Part shown: positions 25,458-38,249 of the stretch, piece after piece
Position numbering within the stretch: the first letter of the stretch is position 1
Layout: every line of letters starts with the position of its first letter
Assembly (NCBI GenBank): GCA_905250115.1
Contig: CAJNOI010000013.1
Coordinates: 669,788 to 733,787 of the forward strand
Direction of reading: 5' to 3'
Length of the DNA stretch: 64,000 nt
Source: Adineta steineri
Lineage: Eukaryota > Rotifera > Eurotatoria > Adinetida > Adinetidae
The notes under the pieces: generated by a model
Seen by the model: only the letters and a program-made list of their open reading frames with translations
What the model was told of the DNA's origin: nothing
Database searches by the model: none
Position numbers and translations under genes: made by a program

Positions 25458-26880
25458 ATAAGAAATTTTTTTCTTAGATATTGTGATTTGATTCTCTTCT
25501 TTCTTGTGATCTTTCTGTCTCTCTCTATATGTGTATGTATTTGTTTATTCAAATATTTGTCTATCTTTCGTTTGATCAACACACAGTATGAATGATGAAT
25601 GAAAGAGATACTTTCATAATAAAAAAAAAAGAATTCACTATTTCGATGTCATATAGTTTATTTATCTATCTTGATAAATGTTGATTGTCATCTATTTTCA
25701 TTCTAATATCAAATGATCAGACTATCATATAAACAAAACTATTCTCAATTACAGTAAAACATTTGTTTATTTGTCATTATTTGAAGATATTAACTTTTGA
25801 TCTATGTAAATTTGTAATGAACTGGAACATAAAACATAAAAATGATATTGTTCTCATCTCAATTGACATATTTTTTTGATCGATTCATTTCTATTTTCAT
25901 ATTAATCAAATAAGAAATTCTTATGTGAAAATGTCTTCTATCAAGAATTAATTTGAATATCTATTTTTTATTTTCATGTGTTTTAAATTAATTTCATTCG
26001 ATAAGTCAATTAAATTTATGATTAATGAATTATTTTCTTTGTTAGTGTTACCAAACAACGAATCAAGCATCAAATATTACACTAACATGTCAAGAATCAT
26101 TATCATCATTTTTAATAAAAATCACAATAGGACTTTTCTTAGAGGATAACCTTTATTCAGACATTCCATATATATATATATAAATTTATGAATTGTTCAG
26201 TATAAAAACAAGTATGAGAAGTGTAGATAATCTGAGCTGAGTAACAATTTGCACGTCTTCAATTGATGCACATCTGTATATCATTGTTTCTGCTTCTTTA
26301 CTAGTGATGTCCTATGTTTATATTATTCTTATTCTCTCGACACGCGTATGTCTGTACTCAAATGTCGAATCATCTTGATTTCTCCTTTTGGCTAGATAAA
26401 CAAGTGCAGTTAGTACTAATTTCCATTCACTTGAATTATTTCAATCTATCAGTCATCTTTTCTTGTAGAATCTGTTCTTCCAATTGAACTATTAATATAC
26501 ATACAAGTGTCCATAGAGACTTTAATTCTATATTAAAATGATGATACTATCAAGGTCTGATAAGAAATAAAACGAATCGATGTTGTCATTATTAAATAGA
26601 CAACTGAAATTTCAAGAAAAAACACTGAACTATCGAATAACGGATCTTATCATGATAAAAATAAAGTAGCCTATAATTTTCACAAAATTAAATATGTACG
26701 TTTTGATTGTAACAGTTCTTTTTTGTCTATCTCTGCAGGATACAAGATAAGCAAAAAACAAAAGTTCTTTAGATCTTCACTTGTAACAATAATATAAGAA
26801 CAAAAAAAGAACAACAATATGATGAGAGAAAGCTATAATTATTTTTAAAAAACAAAATCAACGCTGAGATTATACATATG
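25458..26880. other. convergent intergenic between EPAC and twist
   Basis: AT-rich spacer joining the 3' ends of EPAC (+) and twist (-). It carries no convincing coding frame. A short (AT)n tract lies near 26168-26182. Confidence 0.45.
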
Positions 26881-27576
26881 TTAGTTGTCTTGATAATCAT
26901 CAGGAGAAAATGGCATTTGATCTATTGTTGTCTGTTGTTCATTTGTTATATTTCCATTCGCTGACCATGCACCTTCCATACGCCAAACACTAAATGCATA
27001 ACTTAATGTACGTTCATTTTGTTGTGTTGGTGATGGTTCATTTTGAAATGTTACATTTTGTTGTGGTTGATCATCTCCATGTAAAATTTGATAGAGAAAA
27101 TCAATATATCGTGTTGCTAATTTTAATGTTTGAATTTTAGATAATTTATCTGATGGTAATGTTGGAATAATAAGACGAAGATGTGCAAATGCATCATTTA
27201 ATGATTGTGTACGTTGTCTTTCACGAACATTAGCAATAGCACGTTGATTTTGTACATCATCTTGTGACATTATTTGTAGTTGTTGTTGTTGTTGTTGCTG
27301 TTGTTCTTGATGATTATGTTCTTGTCGTCGTCGTTGTTTTAATGATGATGATGGATATGGTTGACCATGTAAACGACGTTGTAAACGTGTTAAACGACGT
27401 TTATGTTGGTGTTCATCATTTTCATCAATAGGTATTGAAGCAGATGGTGAACTTAAACTTGATTCACTTCCACCACTACTCATGGTTGTTAATGTATATT
27501 GAGATTTAATAAATGTATTGAATAAACTTTGATGTGATGATTGTTGAAGAAGAATTGATGATGAATTATGATCCAT
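26881..27576 (-). CDS. twist: twist-family bHLH transcription factor
   Basis: This single-exon gene encodes 231 residues. The bHLH domain covers about residues 108-166, with the basic motif [15 protein letters not shown] and a helix 2 reading [18 protein letters not shown], both near-diagnostic for Twist. At about 189-205 lies the WR or Twist box ([15 protein letters not shown]), which separates Twist from Hand, Scleraxis and other relatives. The N-terminus is Ser-rich, then Arg-rich and Gln-rich (a run of nine Gln at about 92-99). In the family, Twist dimerises with E proteins and binds E-boxes to direct mesoderm and muscle fate. Intronless structure is common for animal twist genes. A few hundred bases upstream are AT-rich with no recognised promoter motif. 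Confidence 0.95.
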   Translation of the reverse strand: MDHNSSSILLQQSSHQSLFNTFIKSQYTLTTMSSGGSESSLSSPSASIPIDENDEHQHKRRLTRLQRRLHGQPYPSSSLKQRRRQEHNHQEQQQQQQQQLQIMSQDDVQNQRAIANVRERQRTQSLNDAFAHLRLIIPTLPSDKLSKIQTLKLATRYIDFLYQILHGDDQPQQNVTFQNEPSPTQQNERTLSYAFSVWRMEGAWSANGNITNEQQTTIDQMPFSPDDYQDN

Positions 27577-28574
27577 ATAAGATTTCGATAACTAAGAAGC
27601 AACAACTAATCAATATTAGATTTAATTATTACGAAAAAAGAATTTTACTTAATCAGATGTAAACGATTAGATTCATCTGTTTAACATCTCAATAATGTTG
27701 ATCTAAGCCTGGTGTGTACAAATATATAGATATAACTAGTAAATCGTGCTACACACGTCTTTGATATGATAAGAGAGAGAGAAAAAGAAGAAGAAGAATC
27801 TATATATCCGACGTTCTTTTTTTTTTGTTGAGTATATTTAATATCTGATTGGTTGTAGGTATTTATCTATGATGGAAGGAAAAAGAAAAGTAAGCCATTC
27901 TTGTCTTAGAAAGAGATTATTAGAGCAAAGGAATATTCTATTGGTGTATTTTTTTGATTAGTTAATTTGTCTTGAAGATAGAACAGTTTTATAAAAAACG
28001 ATTTGTAGAAGACCAATTACACTTACATGAATTTGATAAATTTTTTTTTTTTTAAATAAAATTTCACTAGACATATAGATATATATATAGATGTGATAAG
28101 GGTTAATTTTCTTAATAAAGATTGGAATGTGATTGAATTGCTTAATTAATGTAATGATTTGTTGCATACAACAATTGACATGTTTCATTAACATAAATTG
28201 TAGTAGCATTAGATTCTTTTATCTATAACATATACACATTTGTCGTCCATGTGTGTATTAATGGAAAGTAAAATGATATTAATATGTGTCTTTTATCTTT
28301 TATTTTAAAGGAGAGAAATACTCGGAATGATTGTTAGAAAAAAAAGAAGAATCTTTTTTTTCTTCTTTAGATGGAAAGAAAAAGGAATTTGAGAAGTTGT
28401 TTGCGATTAATGGACAATGGAAAACAAGCGTGAAAGATAATACAGTTAAGTACAATTATCTATGATATGAGTCTAATGGATAGGAAGCTTGCTGCGATAT
28501 AGAAAGGGTGGTACAATTATTTATTGTTTTACTTTCAAATTATGTATATATATATATGGATTGTTCTGTAAAGA
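27577..28574. other. upstream region of twist
   Basis: AT-rich region upstream of twist holding its likely promoter. It includes an (AT)n tract near 28078-28090. The 83-residue minus-strand frame at 27958-28209 is low complexity and not credible as a gene. Confidence 0.4.
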
Positions 28575-28582
28575 ACTGGAAT

Positions 28583-29060
28583 CAGTGGCGAATTCAGGGA
28601 AGGGAACGATCGCCCATCTTCGCAATTTTTTTTTTGATTTTTCACAGCTAAAATGAACGAAAAAATAGGTTTTAACTACTTCGATCGAACCCAAAAAATA
28701 GTTTTCAGCTGACTATTATTGAATTAAGTTTTATCTATTTATTAATAGTCAAAAAAAAGTTTTTTATTTGGCAGCGGCTCAGCGTCTTATACTTATATAT
28801 ATAGTTTATTTTATTTTGAATTTTGATGTTGATTTTATTTTGATATATACAAACATGTGTGTTTTGAAATAATAAGTGGTATAATTGAGAACAAGATTTT
28901 GAGAAATTTATTTTAGTCGGTAGAAATTAACCGTTAAAAACCTTTCTGGAATTTTCCAGATTTTCTGACTATGGCAGTTAGCATCACTGAGCTGTAATCA
29001 CCCCCCCCCTCCTCTACTTAGATATCGCCTCTCCCTTCCAAACTCTTAGATCAGCCACTG
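28583..29060. mobile_element. non-autonomous hAT-like element (478 bp) with 8-bp target duplication
   Basis: The ends are CAGTGGCGAATTC and, on the opposite strand, CAGTGGCTGATC, the usual hAT-type terminal inverted repeat. The flanks are ACTGGAAT at 28575-28582 and TCTGGAAT at 29061-29068, an 8-bp duplication with one mismatch. No transposase is encoded. The interior from about 28805 to 29000 is closely related to the element at 56927-57752, so a second, older element may be nested here. It retains the uninterrupted site corresponding to the insertion at 57233. Confidence 0.75.
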
Positions 29061-29315
29061 TCTGGAATGATTTGACAAATTGATATTGATTGTTTTTTGT
29101 TCTAATACTAATATGATGTACATATAAAACTCTATATGTTAAAAATTGAGATTGGAATTTTCATAGTTACTGTTATTTATTTTATCCTATTAATTATAAA
29201 ATAAGATTTTATTTTTTTTAAACATAAGCATTTGAAAAAAAAGAATATTTAATTTAGTAAAAAAGAAAAAGCACGTTGAGATGAAAACTAATACAAAACA
29301 TATTGTACAATTTGG

Positions 29316-32300
29316 TTATTTTTTATCTATTGATAAATTAAATTGTTTTTTAAGACGTTGATTAATAGGTTCAGTTGGATCGAAATAAATCTTATTTTCT
29401 TGAAGTATATCTAGAGATCGCTGTTTGAATTTAGATCCTTTTGAATTGAGTGGTTGTTGTAAAAGAGATTTATTTATTCTTTGTGCAAATGTTTTCCGAG
29501 TAGTATTATTATTAAGTGATGGCATTTTTGTTGATGAACTTGATGATTCATGTTTGGATATTGAACGATTGGAATTTAATTCAACTGATGTATCAAATGA
29601 TGTCATATCGTCATCATTAATTGGTGATAAGATACTATTTATTTGTTGAGTTTCAGTTTCATTCGATTGTCGAGAACGATGATGAACTTGTTCTGATTGT
29701 TTTTGAGGTGATTTCTTTCGTAATAATCGTGATGGTGGTAATAATGCACTTCTTATTGTTTGATCAGTTGATAGTTTAGGAGCTTCTTTTTCAGGTAATG
29801 AAACAAGAGAAGTTGTTCGCTTGACTTTTCTATCTTTATCACGTAAAAGATCATCATCGATTCTTGAGGTATGAGCTTTTGTAAAAAATAATTCTAAAAA
29901 TAATCAATGATATTATTTATCTTGAAATAAATTTAAAAAATACCTTGTTCAAAATCAGTATCATGTTCATCAGTCTAAAGAAAATAAATATATTTAAACA
30001 ACATGAATGATGAACTTTCTTAAATATAAGTGTAACTTCTCATAAATATGTTCGAATCCATTCAGATCTATTTTTCTTATTTCAAAATTTTATATTAAAA
30101 TTAAATCGATGGTGACTTGTGATACTAACGCAAAAATTTATTGCATAACGTCTCTTAATCGATTTTGTTTATTCTCGTAAGAATATCAGACCATCACTAA
30201 ATATTTAGGAAATATGCATACATCGATCCCGAGCTTTCCGAGTGTGGTGCATGCCTAACATAGATCGAAGTGAATGGATGACTGAGTCGTGTACTCTAGT
30301 TTTGGGAATGATCGAATCTGGGTTCGCTGAATCAATATTCTCTATGGTCATATGTACACTCATAAGTTTCGTGATTTAATGAATAATATTAGGTACTATC
30401 AATTTATGTGAAAAATTTTAGAAAGGCTCATAGCCATTTCTTATTTCAAATCTCGATAAAATGATTACCATTTGTTGATCAGAATTGATATCTTGTACAT
30501 TAGAATTCATATTTTTCTAAAAAGTAAAAAAATAGAGGATAATCTTGAAAGATTTTCAACAGACGACAATTAAAAACGATTCCATTTTCTCAAATATTTT
30601 GATATCGAATGAATCGTATTGATTAAATAAAATTTAAACTATGGTTTTATAGACCATCGTAGTAACGTTATACTTTTATTTTTGACAAACATTTTCGGTA
30701 TTTAAATTTTGATGAGATATAATTATTTATTTTCTTTGATTTAGAATCTCATAAAAACGTTATGTACTTAGAGTTATACGAAAGTTATGGGTGAGTTACT
30801 TTTTTTATGAATAGACAGATCGTGTATCATTCTATTTTTCCATGCTATTTCACCATACTTCAACTTAGTGGCGTAACCAGAAATTTAAGGACGATGGGAC
30901 TCAGCCCCAAAACTGTCTAGTCTTTTGGATTTTTTGATTGACGAGTTCAGTAACTAGAAAATCCAGTGATGGGGTTGAGCCACTACTTCAACTAGGTAGC
31001 AAGTTCACATTATAGTTTTCAAATCGTTAATACATTTGTATTAACAATCAAAATATGTCATGACTTTTATTCGAAAACAATGATCATACGTATTGTTGTG
31101 TGAATTGTAGAGCTTTTCACGCTGCACCTTCTAGTACTTTTTTGTAAAGCATATCCGGTAAGGAAATGTCAAAATAACAAAAAATGAGTTTACTGCCTAT
31201 GAAAAAATTATTTTTTCCCTCGAATCATAGTTGACTTTCTCAAAATTTTGTCGATATTGAAAGCTATTTAACGGTTTGAAAAATCCAATGTAAACTTGCC
31301 ACCTAGTTGGAGTATAATAAAATAGCATAGAAAAATAAATTGAAACACGTTCTGTCTATTCATAAAAAAAGAAGATTTTTATAAGAAAAAAACGTATCTC
31401 CATTCGGTTATTTTTAAAGCATTCTCTATTAAAAATATTTTACTGAATAGAAAATTGTATCTTATCTATACATATACAACTCGTTTTGTTAAATATTTAT
31501 TTTAAGATAATTATCTTATAATTTATTAATCTAACCTGATGTTTGCGTTCATACGCTCGTTCAGTTGTAAAAATCGGTAATCCATTTCCATTTCGATTTG
31601 CATATTTACTTGTAAATAATGTTCCTCTTTCTGGTAATGTTCGATTTGCTTTATCCATCTAAATGAAAATATTAAAATCAATAGAATAAAAGTAAATCTT
31701 CAGATAAAAAGCATAGATATTCATATTTATATATTAGCAGTGTTTATAATACGGGTGAGTTAAAGAATATAGATATATATATGTATGTGAACCTGAGAAT
31801 GTGTAACTTGAAATTGTGTATTTATATTAATTTCTGATGCAAATGGATATGGTACCCGTATTTGTCCATGATTTTTACGCTCTTTTATTTCCTAATCAAA
31901 GAATGATTGGATAGAAATCATTAGCAATAAAATCGAATATATAATTGTACAACAGTAACAAATTCTCACCGATCTATGTGATGATGATATAATAGGATTT
32001 GCATGATAAACCTAAGTGTGAGTGCGTTATTTAGTACATTTAGCAATTCAAATGTGTTAGAATTAATGAACAGAAATATTTTGAGATAAATATATACCTG
32101 ACGTTTACGATTTAATTTTTCAACACGTTCTTCAATAGCTTTATCTGATCGACGTTTTTTAAGTTTTTTCTTTGGTATTTGTTCATCTTTATGTGCTATT
32201 ATATCTGGTAATTCTCCACCTTCAGGATCACTATCTGAATCACTAGAACTAAGAAAAAAATAGTTTTGTTTTCAAATCATTGAGTTTTTATATTAAAAAC

Positions 32301-35300
32301 AAACCTTGAAGCATTTTGTTCACTGATAGTTTTATGACATTTTGCTAAAATGTCTAAACAATTTGAAACAGAATTAATCGATATTTGTGATTCATCTGCT
32401 TGTTTTTCTAAAAATAAAATTATTTGTACGATTAAAATTAGAATAAAAACTTACCTGAATTAGAATCCGATGATAATTCCAATGGAAGCTTATCTTTACT
32501 CAATTTACTAACAATGCTTTTTGTTATATCCATAAATATTGAATCTAATTGTCTATAAGAAATAAATTGATTATTATCAACTTAAAGAAAGTATCAATTT
32601 TTACGAGGAATCAGATAGAATATCTAAATAATGTCTTAATGATTGACAAATAGATTGTCCAAATTTTTCATATGCTTGTATATTAAAATGACGTGCATTT
32701 TCTCTATGATAATAAAAAAAATTTTTATGAAATTTATTTCAAAAGTTAAAACTTACACAATATTTGATCCAGCAAACGATGCTTCTAATGTGAAACTATT
32801 TTTTATTAACATTTCTTTCCACATAACAACACGACCAGTTGATTCTTTACATCGATGTATATGAAATTTACAAAAATCGAATGAAAACATATCTGGTGCC
32901 TAAAAATGATAAATAATTTACGTTAATTAGAAACTAGTAAAATCTAATGCAACAGGTGGCTCATAAATAATAGATCACTTTTATGTTCTCTTTCTAAATA
33001 CTCTATTTTAGGTTTATTCAACGGAGAACTTTTCGCTCTAAAAAAAACAATGAAAATGATATTTCTAATTAACTTTTTTTATGAGAGGCTAGGGGATGCG
33101 CAGTTTCAGTAAACCGTGCACTGTCAGTCCTGGAAGTGACGCACCGTAGCACTGACATCGGGTTCATTGATGCTGTCAATTCACCCACACTCGTCGATTT
33201 CGATGAATCTACAGCATCAGTGAACCCAATGTCAGTGCACAGTTTACTGAAACTGCACATCCCTAGTCCTATAGAAATTCTTGGCTTTAACAAGTTTGTA
33301 GACAATAAATGAAGTCAGTTTAAAAAATTTAGATTCTTACAGTTTTCGACATAATAAATGGTAAAACTCGAGCATCTAAAAAATTTTTCATATCCGGTTC
33401 TGCTCCATCACATCCATCACAACCATAAGCAAATACATTTAATTTTCGACTATGACCATGAAGATCACAAAATGCTAGAATCTAAAAAGATTAAACTTTA
33501 CAAAATATCTAATAAAATATTATTTTCAAAGTTTCTACTTCTCTTTGTTCTTTTTGTAATTTTTGTACAAGTTCTTTCATATGATAAATAATTGGAAATG
33601 TTTGTTTACGTGGATGACGAAAATTACGATTTTTATCTTTTCCTGTTAACGAACATCGATAATTTCCAATAATAACACCATCTGGATTAAGCATTGGTAT
33701 AATTTTAAATACTAATTGCGTTCGTAATTTCTAAAATAAATCATCAAAAAAAAATTTCATACTAATTTAAATCAATTTTTACTTGAGCAATTTTATCATT
33801 TGATGTTATATATTCAAGTAAACCACGCATCATAAAACTTGAATTTGTTTCACCTGGATGTATTCGTGCACTTATAAAAACAAACTTCTTTTTATTTATT
33901 GGTACAGCTAAAACACAAAAATTCAAGATAAATTCTATTATTTATCTATTTAATTACCTTCATCTGTTACAGTAATTATAAAACATGAATTTCCTGCTTG
34001 AGATTCACATAAAATATCACGACGAAATATTTCACTTGGTCTTATTTTTGATAGATATTCTAAATCATCTTTTAAATCCGTATATGTATATGGATAACAA
34101 TGAGCTATATAACATGTATCACCAGAATGTGTAAATTCCTAAGAAAAAAAATCAAACTTTTGTTTCTCTATAGATATTTTTTTGTTGACATACAAATTGA
34201 AAATCAAGTTCATAGTAATTAATATCTCGTTCAAGTAATGGATTGTATGAACGAGGTTTATATTCTGAATAATTAATATGATGACCAACACGATTCCATC
34301 CTCGAGATTCTTTTTTTGCATCAACACCAGAGAATAAAAGTATTTGCATACCTATTTAATAAATATCTGATGAATTTAAATTAAGAAACCTTTTTTTTCT
34401 CTTTTACATCGATGTCGTTCTATTTCTTTATCTTTATCTCAAAATTTCTTCCGTTTTATAATAAATATACTTTTGAAGTATGTTTATTGTAACGTTTCTT
34501 TCGTCTATCATATAAAAAGTCATGACAAAAGAGAAACGTGAGTTGTCATGTTTAACTGATTTGATGGACTTCTTTTTAAATAAAAATATGCATGAAGAAC
34601 TAATGTAATTATTTTGATGAATTACATGTCAATATTTGCTTTAAAATGCATTTTTTCATACCTACAGTTGATCGCTCTTCCGTTTTGACCTCAGTGAGGA
34701 CATCTCCTATAATAAAGTTCTTATTTGAAACAAAATGTATATTTTTTATGTAGCTGTTGTTGTCTGATTAACCTCGATTATTGGTCTTACATAGGAATGA
34801 AAAAGAACATCGCAAATATTTACCATCATTATATAAACTACTTTTTTTCATTAAATTAATAATACGAAAGCGATAAGTTATGTTTGCAATCATATTTTGT
34901 ACACGAAAATGATACCATTGTGTATGTCTTCGTGTATTAAGATCTGGTCGAAGAACAAGTTCATATTCAAATTGACCTCTAGAGAAATTACATTTAAAAA
35001 AGTAGATCAGTTACTGTCTGATACTTACACACGTTTTACTTGTCGTAAATTTCCACCTTCAAATCGTGATTCAAATATTAATTGAGGACACATATGTTCA
35101 TTATCAGGTGGTTTTATTTGTTGATTTCTTGCTGTTTTATCCATATCATAGATAATAATAGGATGTTTAATTGTTTCTGTATATTTATAAATAGCTGGCT
35201 GATTATCATATGTTTGTTGATTAATTATGTCTAAAATTTATTAAAATATTCTTTATTTTAGAGAATTTTCTTCTTTTGATCAACTATATAAAAAGATCAT

Positions 35301-35962
35301 CAAATTTGAAGGCAAGCATCATCATACTTTAAAAATTCTTTCCCTTTTCTCTTACTTGACGTTGATGATGATAAATTGAACTCATCTTGTAATAATTCAC
35401 GACTAAGTAATTTTGGCGTAGGATGAAGAATACGATAATTGTCAGGCCAGAACGGTCCATCTTCAGTAATAATAACACCATTTTTATCAACATATATATT
35501 TGACTTATCACCCTTTGTAAATTTTTGTTCGAATATATTTAAAACTTCAGCTTTATTAGATTTAATAATACTATTACCAAATACAAACGATAGATTATTA
35601 TTAATTGGAGGTACAGATGATGCTTTATTCATATATTTATTTAAATACATTGTTGGACTCATACAATTCTGATCATCTGTAGGCTGTGATGATCGTCGCC
35701 GAGAACGATAACTATGATAAGAATTGAAATAAAATGATTTATTTGAATTTTTTTCAAATTGATAATAGGTTGAAAGACGTTTTTGTGCTGTGAAGGAATT
35801 TTTAGAATTAAGTGGATGAAGCACACGTGCATTACGACGATCAATTTCACTCCATTTATCGACAGTATCTGCTTGTTGTAAAGGAGGACATTGACCAGTA
35901 CTATTTATTGACGGAGAAGATAAATAAAAATGTAATCCGTTTATACGAAAGACTACGGACAT
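29316..35962 (-). CDS. AGBL2: cytosolic carboxypeptidase (AGBL2/AGBL3-like tubulin deglutamylase)
   Basis: Nineteen exons close in frame at 1091 residues. The carboxypeptidase core carries RFEGGNLRQVKR, HTQWYHFRVQN, CYPYTYTDL, the zinc motif ARIHPGE (His451, Glu454), PMLNPDGVIIGNYRCS, the third zinc ligand in CDLHGH (His548) and the catalytic Glu626 in SFTLEASFAGS. This is the M14D order of cytosolic carboxypeptidases and is closest to AGBL2/3. In the family these enzymes trim glutamates from tubulin side chains or tails, mostly in cilia. The first exon encodes about 200 residues I cannot place, and the last about 450 residues are charged, disordered and lineage-specific. Frames that read past donors at 35356 and 33539 are intron read-through. 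The start at 35962 is the only Met in the open first exon that fits. The introns hold three transposable elements. Confidence 0.9.
30799..31371. mobile_element. fold-back element with about 100-bp inverted arms in an AGBL intron
   Basis: The left arm (from CTTTTTTTATGAATAGACAG at 30799) reappears inverted at the right end (to 31371). Both arms share TCTATTTTTC-like and CCATGCTATTT-like blocks and an AACTAGGT core, and the similarity carries on into GTTCACATT/GTTTACATT. The arms are diverged, and the left one is split by the element at 30866. No coding capacity is seen and no clear target duplication is visible. Confidence 0.7.
30866..30985. mobile_element. 120-bp hAT-like MITE nested in the fold-back arm, perfect 8-bp duplication
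   Basis: The ends TAGTGGCGTAAC and (inverted) TAGTGGCTCAAC flank 120 bases. Identical CTTCAACT octamers sit at 30858-30865 and 30986-30993. Removing the insert and one octamer restores the fold-back arm, which proves insertion order. Confidence 0.85.
33092..33263. mobile_element. 172-bp near-palindromic MITE with TA target site
   Basis: The whole element folds back on itself. It starts GGGGATGCGCAGTTTCAGTA and ends with the complementary sequence, and a second complementary pair (CACTGACAT..GGGTTCA with its inverse) lies inside. One arm carries an extra stretch of about 25 bases. TA dinucleotides flank it at 33090-33091 and 33264-33265, as for Tc1/mariner-type elements. It sits in the AGBL intron between 33340 and 32900. 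Confidence 0.8.
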
Positions 35963-36065
35963 TTGCTTGTTTTCTTTTTTTAATAAATAATATTAAATGA
36001 AAGTAAGCATAAAAAAAAGAGTAAAATGATTCTTCTCTTGTTCTTCTTTTGTTTCCGATTGTGAC

Positions 36066-36086
36066 GAGAGAGAGAGAGAGAGAGAA
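36066..36086 (+). repeat. (AG)n microsatellite
   Basis: About ten AG units lie upstream of the AGBL start codon. Confidence 0.9.
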
Positions 36087-36417
36087 ATGCAAATAATTTA
36101 AATTTCTTTTTCTTCCTCATCTTATTTTCTCTTTCAAAAATTTCTTCTCTTGAGGGTTTGATGAAATTTCAAATTAAGTCAAAACTTATTCTATGGACTA
36201 CTGAATCCATCGTAATTAAAAAAAAGAAAAAAACTTCAATTCAATATATAAAATGATTAATCTAATTTTCATTATAAGATAATTACAGTCTCATTTGGTA
36301 AAGTAGTGTAGTAAACAGTTTATTCTACGGGTGAATATAGATTACTACTGTGTTTATTTAAGTTGAATATCTAATTCAGTGTTTTTTTACTTCAAAACGT
36401 GATATAAAGCTTATATC

Positions 36418-36710
36418 TTACCGACGATATTGTCTTTGTAATTTAGATAAACGTTCTTGTCGCTCACTTTCTTCAAGAAGTTGTTCTACTTGTCGTTGAA
36501 GATCTTCTTCTAATTCTCGATGAATATTTGAACGCCATTGTTCATAGGCATTTGTGTCTATTTTAAAATTAAATTATAAAAAATAAAATAAATTCAAAAA
36601 AATATATATTTTTCAAAAAACATATTCCTACCAACTTTAACACTTAAAGATATATCGCTTTTACTTGTAGATGGAACAATCGCAGGTAATTTCAACATCG
36701 ATACAACCAT
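36418..36710 (-). CDS. small coiled-coil protein, 72 residues (unknown)
   Basis: Two exons (36710-36632 and 36557-36418) give 72 residues ending in a TAA. The intron is 74 bases with GT and AG. The second exon encodes an uninterrupted charged heptad-like helix (QWRSNIHRELEEDLQRQVEQ, continuing LLEESERQERLSKLQRQYRR), so a coiled coil is likely. No known family was recognised. It sits directly upstream of AGBL on the same strand. I tested whether it is AGBL's first coding part: the possible donor at 36421 leaves phase 2, and no acceptor before 35962 restores the AGBL frame, so I treat it as separate. An extra upstream exon at 37041-37232 could add residues if the GT at 37103 were used. Confidence 0.45.
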
Positions 36711-37040
36711 TACTACTTATAATGTTTTTTGCTCTCAATAGACATTAAACAATTTTCTAAGTATACAAAACTTTTTTTTTTACATGATTCAACTATTTCC
36801 ACTTGAATTTAGTATTTTTTTAAAAATATACACTCAAGTATGTATGTATCGTTGATAAAAAAAAGTTGTTTTTTATTGTGCGAAATAAAACTTATCGTAG
36901 TCGGTGAGATTTTTTTTATTCAAACGAAAAAAAGAGAGAAAATGTTCGAGATGTTTTCTAAAGAAAAAAAGGTGATTAACGTTCTTTTTTTGAAGCTTCT
37001 TATATTATGTTAGTTTTGAATTAAAGTATAGAAAAAATAT

Positions 37041-37232
37041 TTAGTTAAGCGTATTTCGATAGATATCAAGTGTTGACAACTTTATTCTTTTTTCTCTTCG
37101 TTTACCTCGTAAATGTTCGAAAAAAACTTGTTTCAATTGTTCAGATATATTCATTTCATCGTTGCCATGCTGATTTTGCATTATTTCTATTGTTGACATC
37201 ATTATCTGCCATATATCTTGACACGTTACCAT
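37041..37232 (-). CDS. possible small exon or short ORF, 63 residues
   Basis: A 63-residue minus-strand frame with balanced codon content (MVTCQDIWQIMMSTIEIMQN, then ISEQLKQVFFEHLRGKRREK) looks more protein-like than its AT-rich surroundings. An internal donor-like GAG|GTAAAC could link it in phase to the small coiled-coil gene through an acceptor-like TAG at about 36713. Evidence is weak: there is no homology and no clear polypyrimidine tract. Confidence 0.2.
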   Translation of the reverse strand: MVTCQDIWQIMMSTIEIMQNQHGNDEMNISEQLKQVFFEHLRGKRREKRIKLSTLDIYRNTLN

Positions 37233-38249
37233 TTACCTTTTTGCTTTTTCTGTCTAATACAACAATTGTAGTGAATAGCTTAAGGACAGTAGAGAAGAAG
37301 AAGAAAAAGAAAAATTGATTAAGCGTACTAAAGAAATGTTTTGATTGTATTCATCGATACTGTGAAAAGAAAAGCAAGTTTAGAAATTAAATGAATAGTT
37401 ACATCATACTTATTATTGTTATAATTCAACTTGGCTTCTACTTATATTTATTCATTGAATAGTAAAATACTATTGGATAAAGTTCTCTTCCCTTCTCTCT
37501 CTCTCTCGTTCTCATATTTTTTTGATTATAGAATAGATAAAATACCTCAAAGTTTAACAGTGATCTTTGATAGATAATTTCTTCACAGTTCCACAAAGTT
37601 TATTGATCTTTCATATAAAATCAATATAGGGATACACAAAATTCATTCAAAATTATTATTTTAAAGTTTAAAATCAAAATTGAGATGTTTTTAGCTTGAA
37701 AAACCTTTCTCGATAATATTTTTTCTTTTCTTAACTGCACCTATTGATATTTTTTTGCTTCTCGAAAGAAACCAAGAAAGTTATTTTTGTAGTAACAACT
37801 TTCAAAATATTTCTACCTGTTTGATTCTGTTAATTGACATATTTTCCCGATATACAACTACGAAATTCAATATATTAATCAAGCTAACTTGTTAAAAAAA
37901 AGGAAATTATAAAAATAGAGTTGCACAATACAATCGAACACCTAATTAACTAAAGTTTAGTATAGTTCGAGAAATCAACTATGAACTGTAGTTGCACTTG
38001 AATTTTGATATCATGACATTCATGTTAGTCGCAAATAAAAATTTTTTTAGGCCCGGAAATATTATAAACAGCAAATATGAAAGTCCTTATGTTCATATAA
38101 AATATTGTCTGACTTTCAGACTAGATGTGCTTAATCATATTTATTTTCTACATAATATATAATGGAAATGTATTTAAAAATCACGAATAGCTAACAAAAT
38201 CAAACGCGTGTTTAGAATGTAGTTAAAATTATATTAAAAATAAAAATCT
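37233..38249. other. intergenic, nothing recognised
   Basis: AT-rich stretch upstream of the small coiled-coil gene and downstream of transaldolase. It contains a short (TC)n tract near 37495-37507. No coding sequence or element ends were found. Confidence 0.4.

Noticed and set aside
32947..33037. Extra AGBL exon suggested by an acceptor TTTTTTTTAG|AGCGAAAAG
   Set aside because: It brings an immediate stop in the required phase, and the direct join KT|APDMFSF matches the family without it.
35300..35355. AGBL open frame continuing to a stop at 35300
   Set aside because: A strong phase-1 donor (TCAA|GTAAGA) at 35355 joins correctly to the next conserved exon; the tail is intron read-through.
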